DNA from: Eupeodes corollae
Lineage: Eukaryota; Arthropoda; Insecta; Diptera; Syrphidae
Length of the DNA stretch: 64,000 nucleotides
Assembly (NCBI RefSeq): GCF_945859685.1
Contig: NC_079147.1
Span: 52,668,946-52,732,945 of the forward strand
Direction: 5' to 3'
The notes under the pieces: generated by a model
What the model saw: only the letters and a program-made list of their open reading frames with translations
Database searches by the model: none
What the model was told of the DNA's origin: nothing
Program-made: the position numbers and the translations under genes
Shown: in pieces, positions 33,467 through 45,423 of the stretch
Layout: every line of letters begins with the position of its first letter
How positions within the stretch are numbered: position 1 is the stretch's first letter

Positions 33467-36228
33467 GTTTTAATATTATACAACTTAATGTATTTTGCTT
33501 GTTTTTAAGAAAAGTTCAGCTTATATGAGTTTCTTTTACTTAGTTTATATTTTACTAAGCTGAGCGCTCAGAAACGTTCCTCCATCAAGAAAATGCAGTT
33601 TTTAACAAGTTTCTTAATTTTTGACAGCAAACTTCAGAAAAGCCGAGATCTCAAATATTTCGGAGGAAAAAAACTCATTTGTCGACTGTCACAATGAAAG
33701 CATTCAGCAAAATCGCAATTATGCTATGTTTTCATCAGAATAATTATTTTCAAAAGAAAATGAGAGAGATTATCACTCAAATCACCCCATCTAATTTTTT
33801 TTAGTTAGATAGGGGTCTCAATAAAACATTTTTAAAATATTAAGGCCAGAAAACAGAGTTGTCATAAACAATCATTTTGTTTTTCGCACTTAACCCCACG
33901 TTTTTGGTATTTTGTTTTTTGAGCGTAAAACAAATTTTTTTTATTGATAGTTCGGCTGCGTACTGATATACCCCAGCGAAATGTATGCAGCACCCCTGCT
34001 TAGCTCAGCATAGGATTTAGTTTGGATGTGAGTTTGGGTATATGAAAAGTACTTTTTGCATTTGAACACTAAAATCAAAGAAATTCCCAACAAAAAAAAA
34101 AAATCAAGTATGGAAACAAACGGCAGGAAGGAAATGTCAAAATCAACCATTTTTCCGTGTGTTTTATGCAAAAAAGTGAACTTTGAACTTTTAAAAAAGA
34201 AATAAATGTTACCTGTAAGATTGCTGTGATTATAATTTGTTTGCACTTATCTATTTCATAAAAAACCACGTGTTGAAATTCATGCAGCGAAAGCTTAATT
34301 TTATGATGGTAAAACTAATGAAAAACTGGAGCAAGTGCATTCAACGTAAACATTTTCGAGTGCATTTTGTTTTGAGTAGAAAATATACTATAACATTGTA
34401 AAGTATGAATTTTTAACTTTCCTTACACAAATTGGCACGTATTCATAGAGAATTACTAAAGTCGTGATTTCTTGATCTATAGTTTCAGGCTTGTTGATTA
34501 AATAAACACAGCTCTTATTCAGAGTCAATTTTCCTGATATATTTATTAAAACCCCAATTGTATTCTACTACAATTATACTTTAAATGACAGGTCAAAGCA
34601 AAAAAATACTGCAATTTTTTCAAACTCGTTATTTTGTGCTGTCATTCCTTGAATTGGATGTCTTAATAGTAAGTTAAACCAAGACTTACCTCTAAACTTA
34701 GGTTTAAATTTATTAATAAATAGTTTAAACTCTGGACTTGCTTAGTAACAAATTAGCAAGAGTTTAGCAAACATCTTTGAATTTGCCCCATTATGTTTTA
34801 CCTCCTGCTCCAAGAAATAAGTTACACATCACATTTGTGATGGAAAAGTATAAAAATGAATGCACGGAAGTAATATAAAAGATCAAAACAACAACTTTGA
34901 TATCGAACAAAAATGTGTTCACTTTATTAAAATGGATATAAATTATAAAAAGCAAAGGGGAGAGAGAAAGATCAGGAATTGCAAAGGTGAGCGCATAATT
35001 GGCGCAGATTTTATATAAATCACAAGAATTATATAACCATTTGCTTAAATGGGCAATATTTTCCTTAAATTACAAAAAATCACGTTAATCAAAATTGATT
35101 CAGTTAGACGATTGTGTCTCCAGTCGGACTTTTATTCAACTCCTAGAAGTGATGAAATAACTGAAAGAATAAAACTTCTCTGCATTTAGAAAGTATTTAA
35201 AGTTTCTTTTACACTCTAACTTTTTTTTATTATCTTTGATCAGCTTTTCGTTGAACTTTTAAAAAATAAAGCAATAAGTAAATTGTTGGTCACAGAATAT
35301 TTTCTTTTTGAATTATACATTTTTTTGATGCTAGCGGATATACATTTTGACAGAAAATCAGTATAGTTCTGTGTGGAACAAAATGGATCGCTTTTTAACT
35401 GAGCAATTTTGGGAAAATTGGGAAACTTCTTTTTAAAGTGGTGCTGTAGATCCAAACAGTTTGTTTTTTTTTTTTAATAAGCTATGACCGAAAAAAACAC
35501 GATGTACGCATGTTGCATGCAAAGAGTTCTTTAAACTGCTTTTGTACAGAAGAGTATGTAACTTCATATAAAAACATTAACTCCATATCGATCCCAACAT
35601 TCAAAACTTAAGGAGAACTCTGCAAGAAGATTTTAAATTATAAGCTTAGAAAGTCAATAGCCTTGCAGTTAAGGTTTTAAGACAGACTAACTGGACAACG
35701 ATTTTAAGCAAACAATAGTCTTTTTTCACGGTCGCATTTTCATCTCAGCGTAACTAATTCAAGTTAAAACATTTTGTGTTACTAAAATTGAAGAAATTGG
35801 CTTATGAAAGATGTCGCACCATGCGACACATACTATGCTTAAATCTAACAAAATTCTCAGATAATGTTATCAGCCATAATGTTATTAGCCATGTCAGCAA
35901 TTTAATTTGAGCAATTTCAACTTTACACATTGGAACCATGTCAGCAATTTAAACTGAGCGATTTCAAGTTTACACATTGGAACTATTAATTTTTTTTAGG
36001 GAACCTCGAAGGTCCGATGTTACGTTAGCAATCAGGAAATGATTTAGGCACTTGTGGCTTCACTTCAGTAAGCTCAGTGTGAAATATGGAGAAACTTTTA
36101 AACTTAATTTTTGTATTTTGTCAAACTTTAAAATAATAGGTGTCCTTAGTTTCTCTTAAAGAGGCTTTATAAAGCAAAGAAACAACAGATAGCGTTAGAA
36201 AATTCATTATAATTTTTCCACTAATTGT
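33467..36228. other. Gene-free interval upstream of U2af38 copy B
   Basis: The first few hundred bases should include the copy B promoter. Otherwise AT-rich, with no coding region supported. It contains a 47-bp direct duplication (35890-35983, listed separately). Confidence 0.4.
35890..35983. repeat. Tandem duplication, 2 x 47 bp
   Basis: Two adjacent 47-bp units (35890-35936 and 35937-35983), each starting CATGTCAGCAATTTAA and ending TTACACATTGGAAC, with a few substitutions. Confidence 0.85.
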
Positions 36229-36439
36229 CTTTTTACACCAAATCTAAAACCGAGTTTTTGGCAAAAAGTTTTCGAAAACCTTAAAACCGTTCACACCGAA
36301 CATTTACACGTTTTCATTTGACATTTAAATTTGTTTAACACCGGCTATCAAATTTGTATTGATGACAAAATCTGTGAGTAAAAAGTTATGACTATGTCTT
36401 CTTCTCAAATTATTTGTGAATATAAAATGAATTTTAACA

Positions 36440-36716
36440 ACATTCTCCTAAGGATTTGTTTTTGCCGTCAACAGTGGATCATTCTTTTTTGTGCCGTGAT
36501 AGAGCATCATATCAGCGCAGACAAGGCATTAACACTGGCTCGTCTCGGAGAAGAGTTTTAACTGAAGTTCTGGGGTCGGGTGGAATGGACTCACGACATG
36601 AACCAACAACACCTACAACTACAAGCTCGCTTGGCTGCTGCTATCCTTTTCGTTCCCATCAACCGGTGCAAACAATCCACCAAGGAGAAGCTAATTGTCT
36701 CAAAAATATATTATAG
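36440..36716 (+). pseudogene. Unrecognised coding fragment (plus) within TIR unit
   Basis: In one frame the strand reads WIILFCAVIEHHISADKALT, then ARLGEEF, a stop, and FWGRVEWTHDMNQQHLQLQA followed by ARLAAAILFVP. The composition (buried helices, Trp/His-rich turn) looks like real protein rather than random AT-rich sequence. The family is not recognised. It is interrupted, so it is either a pseudogene or two exons. Confidence 0.35.
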
Positions 36717-36860
36717 AATCAACAACAAACAAAACTATTGCAATAAAAATTAATTTTATTTAAAACATTTTTTCTTCTTTCACAACAAATTCAATCCAAA
36801 ATACTGAGTTTATATTGGAAAACGTGCTTTCAGAATCGCAATATATTGTGGCCGTCCGAG

Positions 36861-37190
36861 CTACTTATAGGTGGGGTTGAGAAGATTCTGAACGATTTCG
36901 TGTAGGTCCTTATGGCCGGAGCAGAAAAGTTCAATTCCTAGTTCCAGATTCGTACCAAAATCTCCCTCATCCAGAGCGGTCACTGAAGCTATTATGATGA
37001 GCTGCAGTTTCTCCATCACTATCTCTTTGGTTTCTTCTTTTGAGGGCTCCCCTGGCTTGTCCAAAGCACTGAGGATCTTCTTGATGTTGGCATCACTGTC
37101 CATCAAGGGCGATAGCCCACTGAAACAACGATTCCCACATTGTGGAATGTTTTGGCCGCAATGACCGCAAGTTCTTTCTCCGAAAAGTAA
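36861..37190 (-). CDS. Unrecognised small protein or exon (minus) within TIR unit
   Basis: About 105 aa in one frame from near 37180 to the stop at 36861. The N-terminal part is Cys-rich (TCGHCGQNIPQCGNRCFSG). Then come LMDSDANIKKILSALDK, an acidic linker, and an amphipathic helical part (EKLQLIIIASVTALDEG, LELGIELFCSGHKDLHEI). AATAAA-type signals follow on the minus strand near 36745. No start codon is obvious upstream, and a short intron with donor GTAAGT near 37233 is possible. I do not recognise the family. It could be a captured host exon. Confidence 0.4.
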   Translation of the reverse strand, partial: LLFGERTCGHCGQNIPQCGNRCFSGLSPLMDSDANIKKILSALDKPGEPSKEETKEIVMEKLQLIIIASVTALDEGDFGTNLELGIELFCSGHKDLHEIVQNLLNPTYK

Positions 37191-37497
37191 TTCTTATTTT
37201 GTAAGAAAATTGTATAAATAGAATTACTTACCACGATCAAATTTATTACAAAATGAAATATTTATTTTGACAGCTGATTTGTTTACATTAATTTGAGCAC
37301 TAAATGTTTCGAAAGGTTTGTTTGTATAGTTCAACTTTGAATTGCTACTAGTTTTCGAGAGGTTTAATATAAAACTTGTGGTTTACGAAAACTTGTGGTT
37401 TACCAAAAATGTATGGCAAAACTTGAGTTTTCGATATAGGTTCTCGACGAAAACCGATAATTCCGCAAAAACCGGGTTTTAGACTTGGTGTTAAAAG

Positions 37498-38221
37498 CCT
37501 ATAACCCTACAATAAGACAATCGTAACTAAAGAGGTGATATCACTTTTAAGAGAGGTTTGTAGCAGAATGAATATTGACTGTCAGTCCATATATATTTTG
37601 TCAATAATTAAAAGATTTCCAATTTATTGAAATTATTTTTATTATAACTTCACGAAAATAAAAATCAGCTGTAAATACCGTGCGTTGACAAAAATGCATA
37701 AAAGCTAATCTCGAAACAGCTTAGTGCGTCGCCTACCTAAGTCCAATAAAAACACATCTGAACTTACGCTGCTAAACATAATTTGCTGAATGCGATAGTT
37801 TTTAGTTTAAAGATTCACCACTAGTACTGCTGTGATCGCTTAAAAGTCAACCTTTTTTTGTATTCGAAGGAAAACCCTTTCTCTCTGTCACTTGTTCTTT
37901 TTCCCTTTCACACCTACAATTTTGTTTGCCTTTTATCGGCTATTCTCCTTCTTCCATGCACTTCACTTCATCAAAAATAAAAGATTTCTTCCATAGACAA
38001 ACCATATAAAGACCGGAATCTTTCGTACGTTTTACCCTCCAACACCCATTTGTTTACATTGTTGTATTTGTAATTTGTCATGACGTCCATTTTGAAATTT
38101 GAAATGCAACAACAATTGGATGCGGTGTATTTACTTGTTTTGACAGATGTTTTTTTTTATTAAAATAGCTGTGGTGAGAATTTGACTTCTACGACGAATT
38201 GTTTTGTTTACTAAAATGCCG
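37498..38221. other. Unassigned interval
   Basis: No gene or element is recognised between the TIR unit and the palindromic array. Confidence 0.35.
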
Positions 38222-38836
38222 CAAAATACGAACATTGGAACTCACTTGGTCATGTTCTTAAAAGTTTTTTAGATTTTTACAAAAAAGTGTGAATGCATTG
38301 TTCTTACTCACACTTCAAGGATTCCAGGAAGGTATAAACCATTCCTGTAGGTACATTATTGTACCAAGGACACGACCGAATGAGTTCCAATGTTTGCATT
38401 TTTAAACATTTTCGATAGGAAAATGCAAACATTGGAACTCATTCGGTCGTGTCCTTGGTACAATAATGTACCTACAGGAATGGTTTATACCTTCCTGGAA
38501 TCCTTGAAGTGTGAGTAGGAACTTTGCGTTCACACTTTTTAGTAAAAAACAAAACAACTTAAAAAAGCACCTCCGAGTGAGTTCCAATGTTCGTATTTTC
38601 CTATCGAAAATGTTTAAAAATGCAAACATTGGAACTCATTCGGTCGTGTCCTTGGTACAATAATGTACCTACAGGAATGGTTTATACCTTCCTGGAATCC
38701 TTGAAGTGTGAGTAGGAACTTTGCGTTCACACTTTTTAGTAAAAAACAAAACAACTTAAAAAAGCACCTCCGAGTGAGTTCCAATGTTCGTATTTTCCTA
38801 TTGAAAAAGTTTAAAAATGCGAACATTGGAATTTTT
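38222..38836. repeat. Array of palindromic units (one inverted, two direct, one partial)
   Basis: Three units of about 180 bp, each ending in inverted repeats (AAATGCAAACATTGGAACTC and its variant AAATACGAACATTGGAACTC). Unit 1 (38222-38400) is inverted relative to unit 2 (38421-38600) and unit 3 (38618-38797). A fourth start (38813-38836) follows. Units 2 and 3 repeat with a period of 197 bp and are nearly identical. The spacers TTTAAACATTTTCGATAGG and CCTATCGAAAATGTTTAAA are reverse complements. Each unit also has inner hairpins (GGTACA...TGTACC, GTGTGA...TCACAC). Confidence 0.85.
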
Positions 38837-40329
38837 GTTGACGTTTTCAAACTCACCTCGAAGAAATAAACATTTAAGTTATGTGTGATGTTGAGGTGAT
38901 GTCACACTTTTATTATTTATTTTTATTTGAAAAACTAAACTTATATTGAAATTGTTAAAACTTGGTCACTGTTTTGTAATTATCAAAATTCTTTTATGAA
39001 ATAGTCATCGTTTTTAAATTCGATAAAAAAAGAATTATTATAACATTCAAAAATATAATTTTTGGAACGTTTAATTTTACCTCAATCAGAACTCTATATT
39101 AGATTCAAAATTAAAAAAAAAATAAAGTTTTACATTTTCGCTAATATATTTCAGGTTTTCTTTACATAATACAACAAATGAATTGAAAAGTGTATTATAC
39201 GTAGTACACACTTTTAAATATAGTATTTAAATATATAAAAAATTTACAATTCCTTGCCACTTCTTCTTACAAAAGTTTCTTTAGCATTTAAATAAGCTCT
39301 ATTTAAAAAAAATTATTTATCTTGGGTATACTTTAATAAATATTCGATTATTCCAATCAAAATAAGACTACGTATGTAAATACTTAAGGAAGGAAACAAT
39401 AAATCAATTGAAATATATTTTTTTGGTAATTTTCTCAAGAACAAGAAGACATAAAATCATCTGGTTTTCAGTTTTTGATCAAAAACAAATATGAACAATG
39501 AATTCTAAAAACAATAATAGATAATTTAAGTATTAAAAATTACACTTCAAAACTTTTTTTTACCTTTTTTGGCCAAATTTTGAGCTTAAAACAATTTTTT
39601 TCAAAAACTATGCAAATTAACACATCTATTCCATCATTAATTAGAAAATATGAACCAAAATATAATAATAAGCATTAAGCACGATCCTCTCGATCATAAA
39701 ATATGATATTAAATATTATGTTACATTTCAATAGAATCGCGTAGGAACATGTTGTTTTCTTAATAAGTGATTCATGTTTAAGAAATCATAAGGTCTTTCT
39801 TAAACAATATTTAACGACAGTTAACAGCAAAAATGTTTTTCGATTTTAGTCTTAAGTTGGCATCTGAGATGTTTCGATTAATAAATATCTATTTAAAAAT
39901 GTAATATCTCAAGGAACTATTCTAATTTGCATAGTTTTGACTTGATTTCAAAAAAAGCTAATAGACAAAAGTGTTGGCTTTGAAAAATTTATAAAACTTA
40001 GTTGTAAGTATTACCATTATTTTGTTTCCATTTAACTTACATATTTTTTAAAATGTCCCTACCTCCTAAATGGGGGAAAACAGACCCGCTTCCGTAGTAA
40101 AAAATACTTGTTTTTAACTGTTCTATACAAATCCGTCATCAAACTTTGTCGCCTGAGCTATCGTACTCTCCCCAAAAAATGCAATAGCTAATGTCGCCGT
40201 AGCCACTAGGTGCCACCCCTAAAGAATTTCTCAGCACTATTCCTTATTTTCGTGGTGAATTGACTTTAGAGGGTGGTGAATTGATGTTAGCAGCGGTGAA
40301 TTGATGTTAGACCTAAGGGTGCGTGTAAG
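38837..40329. other. Gene-free AT-rich interval
   Basis: Nothing coding is seen. At 40253-40313 the motif GGTGAATTGA occurs three times with about 20-bp spacing, a small degenerate tandem repeat. Confidence 0.4.
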
Positions 40330-41398
40330 TAGACGTTTCAGCTTGTAGGCAAACCAGAATGACAGATTTGTTTCCGGTCTTGATTTCTTCATTCAGTTGC
40401 GGAGTTCGAGCGAGAGAGTCGTATTTCATCGGAAAATTGAATATTGAAATTCTACCTAAAGCAGGAGCATAAAACAGAAAATTATTTTTCCAATGGGATT
40501 TAATTTATTTTGGTTTTCTGTTCATTAAAAAGTCAATGCAAATCAATTTGAAAAACAAAACCTCGACAAGTTCTTTCCCTTAAATAATCAAGAAATCAAT
40601 AAAAAACATGAAAACAAGTCAATAACTTGAGAATACGGAGTTTTGTCTGCCCTCAAAGAAAGAACCAAAAAAAGAAATTCCAACTTTAACACACAAATCT
40701 TGGATCTTGTATATCAAAAAGGTTTTCTATCCCAGAAAGAAGTGAATTGTAAAAAATAAGTGAGCTTGAGATTCAAACCAATAAAAGAAAAAGAAAAAAA
40801 AAAGTTGAAGGAAGGAAGCCAAGAAAATTCTTTCGCTTTCAAGAAAAAGTGCTTTGTGTTATTTTGTTTCCCCATTTTCTTCTCATGTTCACATTCGAAT
40901 CCACGAACGTTCTTTTTACCAACCCCCTGCCAAGCCAATTGGAATAAAAGTATTCCCAAATTTACATTTAATAAATTTTTGTGAGATTTGTCGCCTCCAC
41001 AGTGTGAATATTGAGAATTGTTTTATTGAAATTAATGTGCAACTTAAAAAGCTAAAAAAATTAATAAACGATTTTTCTTTGTTCTTTTAAACAAAACGAA
41101 AAAAAATAAAAATATAAAATTTTGTTTGTTTTACATGGAAGTGCGTGGGCGTTGGTCATCTCTTTTACCCCCATCAGTGCAATAGGTCAAACTATAGAGT
41201 TGCTCGTTTCCCTCTTAATAATCGAAGCCGCGAAGCGAATTCATTGAATTCTGTTTTCTTTTTGTCTTCTGTTTGTTTGATTCTTGTTTTTTACTTTTGT
41301 GTATTTTAAATTTAATTTCGTGTTTTGATGTTTGTTTTTTCGTTGTGAAATCTGATTCTGAATAAATCGATTGCATTTATCAATTAAAACTTGTGTAG
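40330..41398 (+). promoter_or_regulatory. Possible promoter, 5' UTR and intron of an unrecognised gene
   Basis: Around 40392-40425 TCAGTTGCGGAGTTCGAGCG followed by AGAGAGTCGT resembles a fly initiator (TCAGTT) with GAGCG/GTCGT downstream elements, in a GC-richer patch. The sequence then becomes intron-like with T-rich tracts (41250-41345) ahead of a candidate exon. This is inference from motif appearance only. Confidence 0.25.
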
Positions 41399-41496
41399 AT
41401 CAAGTGCAACTACCCAAAGCTGGATTATTTCAAATCGGAAGACATTGGATCTCTGCAGGAAAACAATTCCGGAGTGACCAACAAAATGGTCAAACG
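41399..41496 (+). CDS. Candidate internal coding exon
   Basis: 98 bp bounded by TTGTGTAG (acceptor) and CG|GTAAGT (strong donor). In the frame set by the acceptor it reads IKCNYPKLDYFKSEDIGSLQ then ENNSGVTNKMVKR without stops, with protein-like composition. Alternatively the ATG in AACAAAATGG (about 41485), which has good start context, could begin a protein MVKR... here. I do not recognise the protein, and the next exon was not found downstream. Confidence 0.35.
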
Positions 41497-42700
41497 GTAA
41501 GTTTAAGTTCTTTTAAAATCAAAGCATACAGAAGAGTTGGGATTGGGAGTCGTGAGTGGTCTTGGGGGTAATAAAGCTTGTCCCTTTTGTTAGTCAGGTT
41601 TACAAGTTTTCCATTTAAAATCATACACATATATGTATGAAAAAAGTTGTTGGATCTGACGCCATTTTTAATTGAAAACCCAAAACAGGACGTTGATAGC
41701 GTTGGCGATGCGATATGGGGTAAGAATTAAGAAAAAGCTTCACTTTTGTTTACATCGTGTTTGCTTGCTGGTTTCTGTTTCTGTTTCTGTTTCTGCTGTG
41801 CTCTTGTCTCTCCTTTGGTTCGTTTGCGGGTGGCCATTTGTTGGTTACGGTTTATGTATGGTTTATGTCAGCCTCTGCCGGAAGGAAGGGTTACATATTT
41901 AATTTTAATGTAAAATTCTATCAGACTCCATCTGGTGGTGAATCATTTGCTTTGGCTTACTGAATGATGGCTGAGGCTGCTGATAGCTGCTGTCGTTTGC
42001 GTTTTGTCTGCAAGGATTTTATTTTTTACTGCATTCACTTGCTTTTCAAGGATTTTTCAGTTTTGTTGCTGTTGTGTTGTGTTGGCCGGCTCCTCCGGAT
42101 CTCATTTGGGGATATTATGTATGACTTCATCTGCGCAAACATTTTGTGTCTGTTGCTGAGGCACACTGAGGCTGTTTTATGTTTTCTTTTTAGTTTGTTG
42201 TGGTAAAAGTGTCACTCGAGGATTTTGAGTGAATGGTAGAATGGTGATGGAGAAGTTATGATTTTGGTGGAAGCGTCAACGTCAAGTGGAACAGGGATAG
42301 AACTGATTTTACCTATATATGTAGATGCACTATGTACAGTACATAGGTATAATACAAACTGGTTTCTTTTGAAGGCAAATTGCACATCAAGACAGGTGCT
42401 ATTGAAAAGAAAGGTGCTACCAACCTATTAAGTAGCTGAATAGTTATGTACGTGTGTATTCACAAACTTCAATGCCCTTATGTATGCTTATTCATATGAC
42501 ATAAAAATCGATTGTAGTCGAAAATCCTAGTTTACTTCGAAAATTATAGAGACCACAATATACAGACATGGATATTAAAATAGACACAGAGACAGTTGCT
42601 AAGAGTAAACCCAAATTAAAACAGCAACATGCATTAAAGTAGTTTTAACCGTTATCACAAAAAGTTAGATTTTCTTATCCAAAATAACATGCTTTTTTTT
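41497..42700. other. Intron-like or intergenic sequence
   Basis: T/G-rich sequence with CTG/CTGCT-rich patches (41760-42180), resembling large fly introns. ORFs here are Ser/Leu/Val-rich by composition and are not supported as genes. Confidence 0.35.
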
Positions 42701-42704
42701 TTTG

Positions 42705-43615
42705 CTTGTTGATTGTTTGGAGATAAACCGTTCCTAAGGCAAAAAAATGTTTTTGGGATGGACGAAACAAAGATAAATGTATTCGGAAGTGATGGCAGAC
42801 AAACCGTTAGAATATTAAATTATTGGGTAGCGCAACAGTCCGTTGGGAATCAGGGCCTAGTGACTTACAACTCTCAACCATTCCTGTGTGCGAGTACTGT
42901 TGTCAGGAATTTAGGCCGAATCCGAACGGCTAATTTGAGAAATCACTTTTTCATGACAAGAATTACTTTTGAAGGATTTGTCAATTCCTCGCAAGAGGCA
43001 ATACCCGCGGTTTTTTTTAAATTAAGGTGGCACAGGCAGGGATTGATCCCAAGATCCCTTGCATTACAGTCCAACGCACTAACCATCAGGCCACGGGTAC
43101 TACAAAAAAAACCGTTAGAATGCTTAATTTAAAAGAATTAAATCCCATATGCATCCAGAAAACGGTCAAGAATGGTGGCGGTGGTATCATACTTTTGGGT
43201 TGATTTTCTTGGTATGACATTGGACCAATACATTTGATTGAGGGAGAAATGGATCAAAATATGAAGGTGAATATCATGAAGGATACGATGCTGCCTTATA
43301 CGGACGAGAATCTGCCTCTCAAATGTGTATTACAGCGGGACAACGAACCTAAGCACACATCCAAATGTGCTCAAAAGTATTTTAAGGACCACAAAATCAG
43401 CGTATTGAAGTGGCCATCCTGATTGCCTGACTTAATTCCCATAGAACATTTTGGGGGAGATTTAAAATGTGCGATTTAGAAAAAATTAACAACAAATAAA
43501 GCTGAACTGAACTGTGGAGGATTGTTCAACAGGAGTGATACAATATTTCAATTGACAGATGCCGCCGATTATTTGACTCAATGTCCAACAGATGTCACAC
43601 TGTACTTAAAAATAA
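42705..43615 (+). pseudogene. Tc1-like transposase remnant split by a SINE
   Basis: Tc1/mariner superfamily transposase lacking its N-terminal DNA-binding part. Visible pieces are MDETKINVFGSDGRQTV (first catalytic Asp region) before the SINE, then DIGPIHLIEGEMDQNMKVN, VLQRDNEPKHTSKCAQ (second Asp) and KWPS with an immediate stop. The third acidic region follows as LIPIEHFG. Several stops and frameshifts make it dead. The SINE copy 4 insertion splits it. Confidence 0.85.
42814..43108 (-). mobile_element. tRNA-derived SINE, copy 4, inside Tc1 remnant
   Basis: Flanked by AAACCGTTAGAAT at 42801-42813 and 43109-43121 (13-bp target duplication). This is the most complete 5' end: the minus strand begins GTACCCGTGGCCTGATGGTT (A-box region) followed by GGGATCAATCCC (B-box region). 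The body matches the other copies. Confidence 0.9.
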
Positions 43616-43949
43616 TTTTTAAATCCAGAATAGCTTTGCATTTAATTTAATTTTTTTTAAAATCGTTGTATCTATATGAATGTAAACGAAATTTGCTACT
43701 TTTTTATACAATTATTCATTCATTCATTTATTTATTCATTTAGTGTCAACCTATTTATAATACATTTAGATAATTAGTAGAGATGAGAATAATAAATACC
43801 TACATTCTTAGCAACTATAAATTTTATAATAGGGAAGGATATTTAATTTATTGGTAGGTATTCGGTTTGAGAAAAATTTTACAAAAACTCACTGGCAATT
43901 TTACTTAAACTAATATAAATACTTAAAACTAAGATAAAAAAGATGCAAG

Positions 43950-45000
43950 CTAAGCGGCAATATTTTTTAATATTGAATTTTCATTTATTGAACATTTATA
44001 CATAAGCTGCTCGTAAATTTTTGAGCAATTTTCTTTTATAGTAGGAATTTTTGCGATTTCATGTAACCCAATAGTTGAGAAATTCCAAGGAAGGTTTAAA
44101 ATTGTTTTCAAAATCTTATTTTGACAAATCTGAATTTTTTTGTAGTGGCACTCAGCACAATAGTACCAACATGGAGATGCATATAACATAGCAGGTAGGA
44201 AAATAACTTTGTAAATTAATAATTTATTTTCAAGGCTTATGTCGGAGTTTCTGCTTAAAAGTGGAAATAAGACTTTGATTAAAAATTGACCTTTCTTATC
44301 ACTTTCGGAAGTTTGATGTGAGTAAGTTAAGCTTTTGTCAAGAATAACACCCAAATATTTAATACTTTGTTCCAATTGGACTGGAGCATTACACACTGAA
44401 AGATTTATTTGTGGAAAGTTGTTTTGCTTACGTTTCTTTGTAAAAAAGCAAGCTTGTGTCTTTAAAGGATTTATTTTGATTTTCCAGCTTTAAAAATAGA
44501 TTTGAACCGCATCAAGAGCATTTTGAAGGTTGAGTAAAATTTGGTGGCAACTATCGGATATACTGTAAATACATGTATCATCAGCAAAAAATGATCTCTT
44601 GCAGTGATTTTAGGCAGGGAAGTCTGACACATAAATATTGTAAAGAAGGGGGGAGAGGGTTGAGCCCTTGGGGACACCCGCTTTAATAGCATACAACGAA
44701 GATTTATATTGTGAAATTTCAACGAAGAACTTTCTTTTCTTTAAGAAACTTTTAATAATCTTTATAATATATATTGGGATACCGTTTATTAGAAGCTTAT
44801 GGACAAGACCGTCATGCCAGACGCTGTCAAAACCTTTCTCAATATCAAAGGAAACCATTCCAATAGATTTTGTATGTCTTAGTGCTTTTTTTAAATCTTT
44901 GGTAAGTCTTAATACCTGATGAGTCGAAGAATGTTCTTTCCTAAAACCGAACTGTTCTGGTGGAAAGATATTTTTAGTTTCAACAATTTTTGTCATTTCA
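43950..45000 (-). pseudogene. Jockey reverse transcriptase, broken
   Basis: Contains PPEQFGFRKEHSSTHQVLRL, SIGMVSFDIEKGFDSVWHDG (first catalytic Asp) and AGVPKGSTLSPLLYNIYVSD. The frame is then lost through the region expected to hold the second catalytic block (DDT near 44570-44590) and returns for the thumb/C-terminus (SIKYLGVILDKSLTYSHQ, LPAMLYASPCWYYCAECHY). Confidence 0.85.
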
Positions 45001-45423
45001 AGACAGATTATTTTTTCTAACAGCTTGCCTAAGCAGCTAAGTAAACTTATGGGGCTGTAAGAAGAGATTTCTGTAAGTGGTTTGTTAGACTTTGGAATGG
45101 GAACGACATTTGCAATTTTCCATCTTTAGGGAAAATAGCCTAGAAGGAAGCAGTTATAGAAAAGAATACTAAGAAAGACATGGCATTTTTTTTGGAAGAT
45201 CTTGTCATCACCAGGAGGTTTAAGTTCTTTTTTAATAATATTTTAAACAAATCTGGGTGAAATTTTTGGAACATTGTGGGGATCAACAGAAAGTTGTTCA
45301 ATTTCAATTACACTGTTTTCAACTTTTTCATTGGTAAATCTATCATTAAAGCTCTGAGTAATAGTGTGACTGTTTTCGAAAAATTTTACTAGCTCCGTAG
45401 CCTTTTCGAGAAAAGTATTTATA

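Larger units (their letters stand above)
36229..37497. mobile_element. TIR-bounded unit carrying coding fragments
   Basis: About 1.27 kb between inverted ends: left TACACCAAATCTAAAACCGA and right (reverse complement) AACACCAAGTCTAAAACCCG, imperfect over about 32 bp with further A/T similarity inward. It holds two protein-like stretches in convergent orientation (36440-36715 plus, 36861-37190 minus) and none of the transposase motifs I know. It could be a DNA transposon with unrecognised genes, or a non-autonomous element that picked up host exons. No target duplication could be fixed. Confidence 0.55.

Noticed and set aside
38222..38836. CRISPR-like array
   Set aside because: Repeats are long palindromic units with near-identical interiors and no unique spacers; the genome is eukaryotic.
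38414..38856. Two similar minus-strand ORFs (about 75-80 aa)
   Set aside because: They are translations of the 197-bp tandem repeat; their similarity is explained by the repeat itself.
41672..42206. Overlapping plus-strand ORFs rich in Val, Ser, Leu and Cys
   Set aside because: Low-complexity T/G-rich sequence in three overlapping frames, with no motif or splice support.
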